A DNA stretch of 64,000 nucleotides from Lysinibacillus_B sp036662795 (lineage in GTDB: Bacteria; Bacillota; Bacilli; Bacillales_A; Planococcaceae): NCBI RefSeq assembly GCF_036662795.1, contig NZ_JBAFWZ010000001.1, positions 124,001 through 188,000 on the forward strand. Reading direction: 5' to 3'. The translations under genes were made by a program, and so were the position numbers. A model generated the notes under the pieces. The model saw only the letters and a program-made list of their open reading frames with translations. It was not told the DNA's origin and did no database searches. Positions 18,567 through 26,397 of the stretch are shown here, in pieces; the first letter of the stretch is position 1; the number at the start of each line of letters is the position of its first letter.

Positions 18567-18956
18567 ATGAAGGAGGCATTACGTTTTTACGGCGAAGTTC
18601 ATAAGCAATATTGGTGGCTCCATTTTATTGTATTAATTCTATTACTATTTACATCTCTTTTTTGGTATGTACTACCATTCTACATTGTGAGCTATGGCAA
18701 TTATGATCCTTCATTTCTCATAAGAATAATTCTACTATTATTCCTTTTTATATTTCCTTCCGTATTTATAACATTTCATTGCTGGTTTATAAGCTTCGCT
18801 GCTGCAAAAAAATGGGTTGAACAAAAGCCAGAAAAAAAGAAATGGGCTTGGTTGTTTATTTTTCAGACAATGGCCTATGTTATTGTAATTTTATTTACCG
18901 TTTTGATTTATTCAATGTTCAGTGTTGTTGATTTTTTTTATAATCCAAGCTTTTAG
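18567..18956 (+). CDS. Small membrane protein of unknown function
   Basis: This is a 129-residue protein with three predicted helices (about 17-45, 50-78 and 93-118) and aromatic-rich segments. A short basic loop (KKWVEQKPEKKKWAW) suggests a cytoplasmic turn. I recognise no family. ATG 18567 is preceded by AAGGGTGAG at 5 nt; a GTG at 18561 is also open. It lies upstream of ccdA, separated by about 150 bp, and there is no evidence that the two are co-transcribed. Confidence 0.7.
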   Translation: MKEALRFYGEVHKQYWWLHFIVLILLLFTSLFWYVLPFYIVSYGNYDPSFLIRIILLLFLFIFPSVFITFHCWFISFAAAKKWVEQKPEKKKWAWLFIFQTMAYVIVILFTVLIYSMFSVVDFFYNPSF

Positions 18957-19108
18957 AAGGGTTTGCTTTGGTTATATGTTTTGCTTTATTTTGTTACTTC
19001 ACATTTATCACACGAAGTTGCCATGAAATATTCAAAGTTGTAAAGAGCGCTTTTTTGCTTGGAATTTGATACGATTGAAATATTAACAAGAAGGGATGAA
19101 CATATTTC

Positions 19109-19819
19109 ATGGCAACAGATATTAATGTATTTTTTGCGTTTGGAGCTGGATTTTTAAGTTTTATTTCGCCATGCACCTTGCCGCTTTATCCGGCATTCCT
19201 ATCATATATAACAGGAATGACGCTAGATGAGCTGAAAAATGAAAAAGGAATGATGCAAAGAAGGGCTATCTTACATACACTCTTTTTCCTTTTAGGATTT
19301 TCAATTATTTTTATTGCAATCGGTTTTAGTGCTTCACTTGCAAAGGATTTCTTTTTCAATTACCAGGATTTAATTCGTCAAATTGGTGCTATTTTAATTG
19401 TTATCTTTGGTTTAATAATTGTAGGCTTGCTTCAAATCGATTTCTTAATGAAGGATCGTAAATTTCAATTTAAAAATCGACCAGGTGGCTATTTTGGCTC
19501 CGTATTAATTGGTCTAGCTTTTGCAGCAGGATGGACGCCTTGTACAGGCCCGATTTTAGCCTCTATTATTTTACTTGCAGGAACAAACCCAGATGCAGGC
19601 TTAGGCTATATGCTTGCTTATTACTTTGGATTTGCAATACCGTTCTTTATCCTATCTTTCTTTATTTCACGAATGAATTGGATTCGAACACATAGTCAAA
19701 AAATCGTTAAAATTGGTGGCTATATTATGATAGCGGTCGGAATTCTTCTATTCTTTAATGGACTTGATTATATTATTCGTCTTCTTTCACCAATTTTCGG
19801 TGGATTTACTGGCTTCTAA
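19109..19819 (+). CDS. ccdA: Thiol-disulfide transporter CcdA (cytochrome c biogenesis)
   Basis: The 236-residue, six-helix protein belongs to the CcdA/DsbD-beta family. It passes electrons from cytosolic thioredoxin to extracytoplasmic thiol proteins, keeping apocytochrome c and other cysteines reduced. The two redox Cys lie in helices 1 and 4, in SPCTLPLYP and GWTPCTGPIL. Size and motifs match B. subtilis CcdA. The next genes (yneI, ccdC) are those that follow it in B. subtilis. The ribosome site AAGAAGGG (19088-19095) stands 13 nt before the ATG, rather far. It is also perfectly complementary to a C-rich segment of the candidate small RNA at 31.7 kb. Confidence 0.95.
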   Translation: MATDINVFFAFGAGFLSFISPCTLPLYPAFLSYITGMTLDELKNEKGMMQRRAILHTLFFLLGFSIIFIAIGFSASLAKDFFFNYQDLIRQIGAILIVIFGLIIVGLLQIDFLMKDRKFQFKNRPGGYFGSVLIGLAFAAGWTPCTGPILASIILLAGTNPDAGLGYMLAYYFGFAIPFFILSFFISRMNWIRTHSQKIVKIGGYIMIAVGILLFFNGLDYIIRLLSPIFGGFTGF

Positions 19820-19883
19820 TTTGTTAAACTTAAGAGAATGCAAATGTACAATTGTTAGCCGAGTTTTGTGAAGGAGTTTTTCT

Positions 19884-20240
19884 ATGCCAACTGTATTAAT
19901 AGTAGATGATGCACTCTTTATGCGTGTCACTATTGGAAAAATGTTAACAGAATGGGGTTTTGATGTAATAGGTGAGGCATCAAATGGAAAACAAGCGGTA
20001 AAAATGTATCGTGAGCTACGCCCAGACCTTGTTACTATGGACTTAACGATGCCTGTAATGTCTGGCTTAGAAGCTGTAAAAGAAATTATACCGGAGTTTC
20101 CTGATGCTAAAATCGTTATGATCACAGCATTAGGGCAGCAACGAATTATTGTTGATGCAATAGAGCATGGGGCAAAAGATTTTATTACAAAACCGTTCAC
20201 ACCTGAAAAGCTAAAGCAGGTTATTGATAACCTTTTTTAA
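19884..20240 (+). CDS. yneI: Single-domain CheY-like response regulator (YneI/CcdB)
   Basis: The 118-residue protein is a stand-alone receiver domain: acidic pocket VDDAL near residue 8, phospho-acceptor Asp in DLVTMDLTMP, switch Thr in MITALG, and conserved Lys in ITKPF. It has no output domain. In B. subtilis the same gene (yneI, also ccdB) sits between ccdA and ccdC but is not required for cytochrome c synthesis, and its role is unclear. The synteny supports the assignment. GAAGGAG precedes the ATG by 8 nt. Confidence 0.88.
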   Translation: MPTVLIVDDALFMRVTIGKMLTEWGFDVIGEASNGKQAVKMYRELRPDLVTMDLTMPVMSGLEAVKEIIPEFPDAKIVMITALGQQRIIVDAIEHGAKDFITKPFTPEKLKQVIDNLF

Positions 20241-20280
20241 TCGCAGGAAGGTCAAGCAACGAGATAGAGGAGGGATTCGA

Positions 20281-20778
20281 ATGTTTGGTGCAATACCTTC
20301 TCATTATTTAATATTGGCATCTTCTATTGGAGCAGTTTTTATGGGGATTCTTGTTCTCTTCGTACGTATTCGGTCACAGAATAAGCCTGTGAATGTACGA
20401 AAAATAATCATTCCGCCACTAGCCATGTCAACAGGTGCTTTTATGTTTCTTTTTGAAGAGTTTCGAGTGGCACCTATGCAAATTTTAGAGGCAACTCTAT
20501 TAGGGTTATTGTTTTCGACGGTGTTAATTGCAACATCTAAGCTAGAAGTGCGAGATGCTTCTATTTTTTTGAAGCGCTCTAAAGCTTTTGCTTTTATTTT
20601 AATTGGACTACTTGTATTACGAATTGTATTGAAATCAGTATTTTCCAGCAGCTTAGACGTAGGAGAATTAGGAGGAATGTTTTTCCTGCTAGCTTGGTCA
20701 ATGATTATACCATGGCGTTTATCCATGCTACGTCAATATAAGAAGCTAGAAAAAAGCCTTACGAGAATGAACTCGTAA
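20281..20778 (+). CDS. ccdC: CcdC/YneJ membrane protein (DUF1453)
   Basis: The 165-residue protein has four to five predicted helices. The segment VNVRKIIIPPLAMSTGAFMF and the following helices match the CcdC (YneJ) family, a membrane protein of unknown biochemical role next to ccdA in Bacillus. GAGGAGGG lies 6 nt before ATG 20281. An upstream in-frame ATG at 20224 overlaps yneI and is unlikely. The last codons overlap the shared terminator stem. Confidence 0.88.
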   Translation: MFGAIPSHYLILASSIGAVFMGILVLFVRIRSQNKPVNVRKIIIPPLAMSTGAFMFLFEEFRVAPMQILEATLLGLLFSTVLIATSKLEVRDASIFLKRSKAFAFILIGLLVLRIVLKSVFSSSLDVGELGGMFFLLAWSMIIPWRLSMLRQYKKLEKSLTRMNS

Positions 20779-20790
20779 GGCTTTTCTCTT
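20754..20790. terminator. Bidirectional terminator between ccdC and yneK
   Basis: A 12-bp stem, AAGCCTTACGAG (20754-20765) with CTCGTAAGGCTT (20772-20783), is followed by TTCTCTTTT. Its left arm is inside the end of ccdC. Confidence 0.88.
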
Positions 20791-21222
20791 TTATTCGAAT
20801 AAATGCTCGTAAGGTGTAATATCAATTTCCATTTGATTTAATTTTTTTCGTAAAAACTTATGGTCTCGCTTTGGTGTAGCTTGAATATAGCCACGAATAA
20901 TTAAATCATGAGAGATTGAATTTGCATGCTCCTCCAGTGCTAACTCACCGATTTTGCCTGCAATTTTTTCCTTTGCTACCTGTCTAAAAAGCTCAGGTAC
21001 AGGGCTTGTCAATTCGCCAAGTAACTCTTTTGCATCCTCACTCCATAAATGGATTGTTTTATCCAAATAAAAATTTTGCCAGTCTAAATCAGATTTACCA
21101 TCCTTTTTAGGTAGTGCCTTTAAAAATTTTCTAAACATGAAAAATCCGCCGATTCCCATTAACGAGATAAGTACGACAACCCAAAATAATATAAACCATA
21201 AAAACCATCCACTTAATATCAT
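20791..21222 (-). CDS. yneK: YneK-family protein (DUF2621)
   Basis: The 143-residue protein has one N-terminal membrane anchor (about 5-30) and a soluble domain. The stretches KSDLDWQNFYLDKTIHLW, SPVPELFRQVAKEKIAGKIG and RDHKFLRKKLNQMEIDITPY match DUF2621/YneK. The family is restricted to Bacillales and has no known function. It is convergent with ccdC, as in B. subtilis, which supports the identity. AGAGGTGAAC precedes the ATG. Confidence 0.85.
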   Translation of the reverse strand: MILSGWFLWFILFWVVVLISLMGIGGFFMFRKFLKALPKKDGKSDLDWQNFYLDKTIHLWSEDAKELLGELTSPVPELFRQVAKEKIAGKIGELALEEHANSISHDLIIRGYIQATPKRDHKFLRKKLNQMEIDITPYEHLFE

Positions 21223-21341
21223 ATGTTCACCTCTTTACTAGCTCTCTAACTATTATAAGAGCTTTCTCCAATTTTTTCATTAGCTATGTCCCTTTTTCTC
21301 TTTCAAAAAACTATATATGTTTATGAAAGGGGGTGAACATC

Positions 21342-21557
21342 ATGGCAGCCTATCAATTCCAAAGCGCTTCACTTGTTTTATCGTTTGATGCTGGTGTTAA
21401 CGAGGAAAATAAGCCGATTGTTAAAAAGGCAACGTATCGAAATGTGAAGGAGCAGGCATCTGCTACTGAATTAGCAGCAGTAGCTACTGCACTAGGAAGT
21501 CTTTCTGAATTAACATTAATCGATGTTGAAAAGACACAAAAAGAAACAATTGCCTAA
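21342..21557 (+). CDS. DUF1659 small protein
   Basis: The 71-residue protein begins MAAYQFQSASLVLSFDAG, with NEENKPIVKKATYRNVKEQ downstream. These are DUF1659 features, a family of short Bacillales proteins of unknown function usually encoded with DUF2922 and YvrJ proteins, as here. GGGGGTG is 6 nt before ATG 21342; the in-frame ATG at 21333 overlaps that site. The 35-bp gap to the next gene indicates one operon. Confidence 0.8.
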   Translation: MAAYQFQSASLVLSFDAGVNEENKPIVKKATYRNVKEQASATELAAVATALGSLSELTLIDVEKTQKETIA

Positions 21558-21592
21558 TGCAAGCTTGAAATCAGTAGAAGGGAGGGAATCGT

Positions 21593-21811
21593 ATGACAAA
21601 AGTATTAGAGCTAGTATTTGAATTAACTGGCGGTAAAACTTTAACACTTTCAATTAATAACCCTAGTACGAGTTTAACAGATGAAATGGTTAATTCCACA
21701 ATGCAAACAATCATTGCACAAAATATCTTCGAGCGAGAAGGGCAATCGATTGTTGGAAAAAAATCAGCGCGCTTAGTTGATCGTGTTGTTACACCGTTTA
21801 CTATGAGCTAA
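21593..21811 (+). CDS. DUF2922 small protein
   Basis: The 72-residue protein shows the pattern LVFELTGGKTLTLSINNP and, late, GKKSARLVDRVVTPF, characteristic of DUF2922. It is related in pattern to its DUF1659 neighbour (a beta-rich protein whose genes occur in tandem). Function is unknown. GGGAGGG precedes the ATG by 8 nt. A strong terminator follows immediately. Confidence 0.8.
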   Translation: MTKVLELVFELTGGKTLTLSINNPSTSLTDEMVNSTMQTIIAQNIFEREGQSIVGKKSARLVDRVVTPFTMS

Positions 21812-21816
21812 CGATT

Positions 21817-21846
21817 AAGCCGGCAAGAGCTCTTGCCGGCTTTTTC
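21817..21846 (+). terminator. Strong rho-independent terminator
   Basis: A GC-rich stem, AAGCCGGCAAGA with TCTTGCCGGCTT (21817-21842), has almost no loop and is followed by TTTTT. Confidence 0.92.
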
Positions 21847-21867
21847 ATAAGAAAGGGGGGCTGACCG

Positions 21868-21993
21868 ATGGAAGAGTGGGTATCGTTAGTACAAGAGATT
21901 GGATTTCCGATTCTCGTATCGTTTTATTTACTCTATAGAATCGAAAATAAACTCGAGGCTATTCATACAGCACTAGTTTCCATGAAGCCTTAG
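21868..21993 (+). CDS. YvrJ-family 41-residue membrane peptide
   Basis: This short ORF encodes 41 residues. The N-terminal MEEWVSLVQEIGFPILVSF, the YLLYRIENKL segment and the short polar tail match the YvrJ family (single membrane helix). AAAGGGGGG precedes the ATG by about 7 nt. Its placement right after DUF1659 and DUF2922 genes is the family's usual context. Some phage holins look similar in topology, but no phage genes are near. Confidence 0.8.
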   Translation: MEEWVSLVQEIGFPILVSFYLLYRIENKLEAIHTALVSMKP

Positions 21994-22111
21994 AAAATTG
22001 TGAAATTATTTTTCACAATATCGTTGAAAAGCCTTCACGAAACCGACTATTGTCATTACTAGCGCAATTAGGGTAAGATGAAATCAATGATGGAAGAGTG
22101 GAGAGATAGTT

Positions 22112-22726
22112 ATGAAAAAAAGATTAGTCGGACTCGTTGCGCTACTTTTCATTGCAACGATTGTAAGCGCATGCAGCAATTATAAATTTAAACCTTCGAC
22201 TGCATATGAGATTGATGATTTCGAGATGACAGATCATAGAGGCGAAAAGGTAACGCTAGAATCATTAGAGGGTAAGCCATGGATCGCGATGTTTATATTT
22301 ACTAACTGTACGACAATTTGTTCGCCGATGACTGTCAATATGGCTAAAATCCAAGAGGAATTAATCGAGCGTGGAGTAGAAGACTATAATATCGTTGCGT
22401 TTTCAGTGGATCCACAAAATGATACGCCGGAAGTGTTATCAGATTATTTAAACTTTATAGAAGTGCCTGATGAATCAAAATGGCATTTACTAACTGGTTA
22501 CGACCAAAAATTTATTGAGCAATTTGCAAAACAATCGTTTAAAACCATAGTGAAGATGCCTGATAATTCAGACCAAGTATTGCATGCGAATACGTTCCAT
22601 TTAGTCGATGAAAAAGGGATTATCGTGAAAAATTATACAGGCTACTCAGAAACAGAAGATGGCGTTTCCTACGATACAATCGCCATTGATATGCAAACAC
22701 TTATTGAAGAACGATTAGGTAAGTAA
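22112..22726 (+). CDS. SCO1/SenC-family copper lipoprotein (cytochrome oxidase CuA assembly)
   Basis: The 204-residue protein has a lipoprotein signal ending in the lipobox IVSAC (Cys21) and a thioredoxin-like SCO domain. The copper ligands are visible: C66-X3-C70 in TNCTTICSP and a downstream His (H163 in TFHLVDEKG). Sco proteins such as B. subtilis YpmQ deliver copper to the CuA centre of cytochrome c oxidase or act as thiol reductants there. It is monocistronic, ending at the hairpin at 22745. Its position near ccdA and cyd genes fits a respiratory neighbourhood. Confidence 0.92.
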   Translation: MKKRLVGLVALLFIATIVSACSNYKFKPSTAYEIDDFEMTDHRGEKVTLESLEGKPWIAMFIFTNCTTICSPMTVNMAKIQEELIERGVEDYNIVAFSVDPQNDTPEVLSDYLNFIEVPDESKWHLLTGYDQKFIEQFAKQSFKTIVKMPDNSDQVLHANTFHLVDEKGIIVKNYTGYSETEDGVSYDTIAIDMQTLIEERLGK

Positions 22727-22744
22727 ATAAGTAAGTATACAACG

Positions 22745-22769
22745 AGCTGTCCGTAATGGGCAGCTTTTT
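22745..22769 (+). terminator. Rho-independent terminator of the sco gene
   Basis: AGCTGTCC (22745-22752) pairs with GGGCAGCT (22758-22765), including one G-U, followed by TTTTC. Confidence 0.8.
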
Positions 22770-22801
22770 CAATGGAGTTATTCATTTATAGACAAAGATA
22801 G

Positions 22802-22847
22802 AGGGCTGATTGAAAGAATTAATCTCTTTCAATCAGCCCTTTAAAAT
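22802..22847. terminator. Hairpin terminator at the end of cydDC
   Basis: AGGGCTGATTGAAAG (about 22802-22816) pairs with CTTTCAATCAGCCCT (22827-22841), directly downstream of the cydC stop. The T-tract is better on the plus strand, so it may also serve as a second barrier for sco transcription. Confidence 0.7.
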
Positions 22848-24521
22848 TTATCGCTTTTGCCCTTGATACATTTTATAGAAGAGACCACGTGCACTCATTA
22901 ATTGTTCAAATGTTCCGCTTTCAGTTAGTTCGCCATTATCCATCAGTAAGATGTTGTCCATTCTCGCTAAGTCTGTTAGTTTATGAGTGATGAGTATAAT
23001 TGTTTTGTCTCTTCCACAATTGAGAAGTGTATCGAATAAATGTGCCTCCGTTTTAGCATCTACACTTGTGAACGGTTCGTCAAGTAGCCATAGCTCGGTG
23101 TTTTTTAACAGGACTCGAGCAAAAGCTAGACGCTGCTTTTCTCCACCTGAAAGATTTGATCCTTTTTCATAAATAGGTGAATCTAAAGGTTTTGAAATGA
23201 ATACTTGATTTAACACATGTTGTAGCTCCTCATCAGGCGCTGCTGGCTTTGCTAAAAGTAAATTATCTCTAAGGGTTCCAGAAAAGAAGTGATTATGCTG
23301 TAATTGAATACTCATTTGATCCCAGAGCTGCTGCTTTTCAATTTCAACTATTGACTGTTCGTTTACTAGTATATTTCCGCTACTTGGCTGAAGCTCTTGA
23401 ATGAGCAGCTGGAATATCGTTGATTTACCTGAGCCACTTTGACCAACAATGGCCACTTTTTTCCCAGGAGAAACCGCAAAACTGACTTGTGAAATAGCCG
23501 GGTGAATGGATTGCTCATAACTATAGCTCACTTTATCACATGTTATTTTTAAGCGTTTATCTCTCACTAATGGCTTAGAATTTATAGCCGGAGTGGAACA
23601 AACCTCTTCTAACCGATTAGTCGCCTCCTCTGCATTAAGATAATGACTCGGTACGACCGCTAAACCAATAGCTGATTCAAATACTGTTAATGAGATTAGA
23701 ATTAGCATGGCAAAGTATAGCCCGTCTAAATCTCCGATTGAAACTAAGTAAGCACCAACACCAACAATGAAAAATGCTGTAAGTAATGAAATAAGCTGAT
23801 TCCAAAAATGAGCACTCTGTTCGCGGTTCATTTCTTGTCGAATTTGTCGAGAATAATCAAGGCTGATTTTTTGTAATGCCTGCTCCTTAGAGGCTAATTG
23901 GTTATGCAACTGTAAATCACGGTATCCGTATAAATATTCCGTTGCATCATTTGAAAATACTCTTTTCACTGATGAGCGATCCATGTTCCTTTTTTGACTA
24001 ATAAGGAACGCCGGAACGATTGTACTTGTGAAAATAAAACCAATCATTAAAATTAACGAAATCCACGGAGAAAACCAAACTGTAAACAGGATTGTAGCCA
24101 AAAAAACAAATAGTGCAATAAACGGAGGATACACAACGCGTAAGAAAAAATTCTGCAATACATCAACATCGCTTGTTATTCGATTTAGTAGGTCTCCGCT
24201 TTTATAGGTATGCAAAAGATTGGCTTGTCCAACGAGCTTTTTGAAAAAGCGCATTCGTACAGCACTCATGAAGCGAAATGTGACGCGGTGAGAAATATAG
24301 CGCTCCCCATACTTACTAGCTGATTTAACAACACCAAACAGCTTAAGAAAAGCTGTTAAAATTAATATTATATAAAAGGGAGGCATAAGAGCCGCCTTTG
24401 AAATGAGAAAGCCGCTTTGCGCAAATAGCGCTACTGCAGTAAGGCCGCTAATAGTCCCAGCAGCCATGGCCAGTAGTACATCCTTTTTATCCTGCCAAAT
24501 CATACTATAGAGTGCCTTCAT
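22848..24521 (-). CDS. cydC: Thiol/heme ABC exporter subunit CydC
   Basis: The 557-residue ABC half-transporter has six helices (about 1-300) and an ATPase domain with Walker A GQSGSGKSTI, signature NLSGGEKQR and Walker B LWLLDEPFTSVD. The N-terminal stretch SGFLISKAALMP followed by YGERYISHRVTFRFM is typical of CydC. CydDC exports cysteine and glutathione (or handles heme) and is needed to assemble cytochrome bd. It follows cydD with a 17-nt overlap. The matching oxidase genes cydABS lie 10 kb away, behind the same palindromic operator. Confidence 0.92.
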   Translation of the reverse strand: MKALYSMIWQDKKDVLLAMAAGTISGLTAVALFAQSGFLISKAALMPPFYIILILTAFLKLFGVVKSASKYGERYISHRVTFRFMSAVRMRFFKKLVGQANLLHTYKSGDLLNRITSDVDVLQNFFLRVVYPPFIALFVFLATILFTVWFSPWISLILMIGFIFTSTIVPAFLISQKRNMDRSSVKRVFSNDATEYLYGYRDLQLHNQLASKEQALQKISLDYSRQIRQEMNREQSAHFWNQLISLLTAFFIVGVGAYLVSIGDLDGLYFAMLILISLTVFESAIGLAVVPSHYLNAEEATNRLEEVCSTPAINSKPLVRDKRLKITCDKVSYSYEQSIHPAISQVSFAVSPGKKVAIVGQSGSGKSTIFQLLIQELQPSSGNILVNEQSIVEIEKQQLWDQMSIQLQHNHFFSGTLRDNLLLAKPAAPDEELQHVLNQVFISKPLDSPIYEKGSNLSGGEKQRLAFARVLLKNTELWLLDEPFTSVDAKTEAHLFDTLLNCGRDKTIILITHKLTDLARMDNILLMDNGELTESGTFEQLMSARGLFYKMYQGQKR

Positions 24522-26220
24522 TAGATGAGCCCCCGTTCTTCATAAAAGAATAAAATGGGTGAGAGGCTAATTGTGCTTGTGTACCATAAGCACTCACTTT
24601 TCCATTTTCGATTACATAAATTGTATTTGCATGCTGAACGCTTTCAAAGCGATGTCCAACAATAATGACGGTCGCACGTTGCTGGAATGCCTGAATCGCT
24701 TTTGTTAGTAACTGCTCTGTTAACACATCGAGTCCTGCAGTTGGTTCATCGAAAAATAAAATGGAAGGGTTTTTTAAAAAAGCTCGGGCTATAGCGACGC
24801 GCTGCTTTTCACCACCAGATAATCCTCGCCCACCTTCACCAATAAATGTATCTAGCTTTTCAGGAAGTGTTTCTAGCCAATCAGTAAGCTGTGCTTGTCG
24901 TAATGCATCGTAGATTTCCTCATCAGAAGCTAGAATACCCATTCGAATATTATCACGAAGCGTACCTGCAAACACATATGGATGCTGAGAAATATAGCTC
25001 ATTTTTTCATACCATGCTTGCTCAGATACTTTATTTCGTGGCTTTCCATCTAGTAAAACCTTACCGCTATTTATTTCCATCATGCTTGATAGCATATTTA
25101 ATATCGTTGTTTTACCGTGACCAGTAGGGCCAATTAAAGCAATAGTTTCGCCAGGCTCAACATTGAGAGAGATTGGTCCTATAAGTGGACCATTATTATA
25201 TTGATATGTTGCCTGCCGTAATGAAAGCTGCGGTTGATCTCCAATCGGATCTTTGCCCCAACGAACAGGTGTTGAAGATGATTGCATTGCTTCCTCGATA
25301 ATCGATACAGCTCCTAAGCTTCCTCGACCTGTATGAAAGGCTGCACCAAGCTCTTTTAAGGAGTTGTAGTACTCAGGTGCTAATGTTAATACAAAAAATG
25401 CAGGTGCAAAAGAAAGAGACTGAAAGACAATCATTTGAAAGCCTATTTCAAGTGCCACTAACCCCACCCCTAATGTTGTGATTAGTTCAATAAATAGTGT
25501 AGAAGCAAAAGCTATTTTTAAAACGGATAACGTACGCTCCATAAATCCTTTATTACTCTGGGCTAATACTTGCTCTTGCTGATCACTTTGTCCAAAGAGG
25601 CGAATCGTTTGAAGGCCTTGCAGTAAATCAAGAAACTTTCCTGAAAATCGATTCATCGCTACTAATTGCTCTTCGGATTTGGCTTTCGTTTGTAGACCGA
25701 CAATAATATACGTTAACGGTATAAAAGGGGCTGTAATGAGCATAATCCAGCCACTTGTCGAATGCGTCATAAACACGGCGATTAATACGATTAGTGGTAC
25801 GACAGTTGTTTTGATAACTTGCGGAATATATTCTCTGTAATAGCTTTCAATTTGGTCAACAGTATCAATTAACAGCGTAACCTTTTCACCTGTTTGGGTT
25901 GTTATTTGCTCTTCCATTGCACGTTTTGTCCAATTACGAAGTAACGCTTTTCGAACAGTGTTTTTCACTCGTTCCGCTAAGGCTCCACCAATTCTGTTAA
26001 TCCCGAACTGGGTCGTTAAACGTAATAAAATCACAATGAATAATACGATTAAATAATGATAAATAGAAGTAAAAGCTTGCCCCTCTATAAATACAAGATT
26101 CACTATTTGTACAATGCTGTAGCCTTGTAGCACAATAGTGCCAGCTAGAATGAGCGATAAAAAGAGTAGGAGAAGCAGCTTTCCTTTGTGTGCTATTGCC
26201 CAAGATTGTAAAGTACCCAT
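24505..26220 (-). CDS. cydD: Thiol/heme ABC exporter subunit CydD
   Basis: The 571-residue half-transporter has six helices (about 12-300), Walker A GPTGHGKTTI, signature GLSGGEKQR and Walker B ILFFDEPTAGLD. The segment VKNTVRKALLRNW and the GEKVTLLIDTVDQIESYYREY patch (residues about 105-125) mark CydD. With CydC it forms the heterodimer required for a functional bd oxidase. AAAGGAG lies 8 nt before ATG 26220. Its upstream region, shared with sqr, contains the near-perfect palindrome at 26271-26286 and a -10-like TAATAT at the regulon spacing. Confidence 0.92.
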   Translation of the reverse strand: MGTLQSWAIAHKGKLLLLLFLSLILAGTIVLQGYSIVQIVNLVFIEGQAFTSIYHYLIVLFIVILLRLTTQFGINRIGGALAERVKNTVRKALLRNWTKRAMEEQITTQTGEKVTLLIDTVDQIESYYREYIPQVIKTTVVPLIVLIAVFMTHSTSGWIMLITAPFIPLTYIIVGLQTKAKSEEQLVAMNRFSGKFLDLLQGLQTIRLFGQSDQQEQVLAQSNKGFMERTLSVLKIAFASTLFIELITTLGVGLVALEIGFQMIVFQSLSFAPAFFVLTLAPEYYNSLKELGAAFHTGRGSLGAVSIIEEAMQSSSTPVRWGKDPIGDQPQLSLRQATYQYNNGPLIGPISLNVEPGETIALIGPTGHGKTTILNMLSSMMEINSGKVLLDGKPRNKVSEQAWYEKMSYISQHPYVFAGTLRDNIRMGILASDEEIYDALRQAQLTDWLETLPEKLDTFIGEGGRGLSGGEKQRVAIARAFLKNPSILFFDEPTAGLDVLTEQLLTKAIQAFQQRATVIIVGHRFESVQHANTIYVIENGKVSAYGTQAQLASHPFYSFMKNGGSSNEGTL

Positions 26221-26241
26221 GAAATCAGCTCCTTTCTTCTT

Positions 26242-26286
26242 ATATTAATATAACCGAAAACAGATTGATTTAGGGGTTTTCCACTA
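26242..26286 (-). promoter_or_regulatory. Operator TAGGGG-N4-CCACTA plus -10 for cydDC
   Basis: TAGGGG (26271-26276), TTTT and CCACTA (26281-26286) form the palindrome with one mismatch from TAGGGG-N4-CCCCTA. Reading leftward, 23 bp separate it from TAATAT (26247-26242, minus strand), the same spacing seen at the three other copies. It would place a transcript start about 15 nt before cydD. Whether it acts on cydD, on sqr, or on both is inference. Confidence 0.6.
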
Positions 26287-26304
26287 ATATTGTAGGTTAC
26301 AGTT

Positions 26305-26349
26305 TAGGGGGAAACCCCTATATTTTTGAGATGTGGTTTTCACTATGAT
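26305..26349 (+). promoter_or_regulatory. Operator TAGGGG-N4-CCCCTA plus -10 for sqr operon
   Basis: A perfect 16-bp palindrome (26305-26320) is followed after 23 bp by TATGAT (26344-26349). No good -35 hexamer is present: the 6 bases 17 bp upstream of the -10 read ATTTTT. An activator bound at about -43 therefore fits. The copy at 26271 is centred 34 bp further upstream. Confidence 0.75.
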
Positions 26350-26397
26350 GAGAGTGTAAAGCATCACAAGTAAAATAATTAGAAAGAAGGAAGAAGC

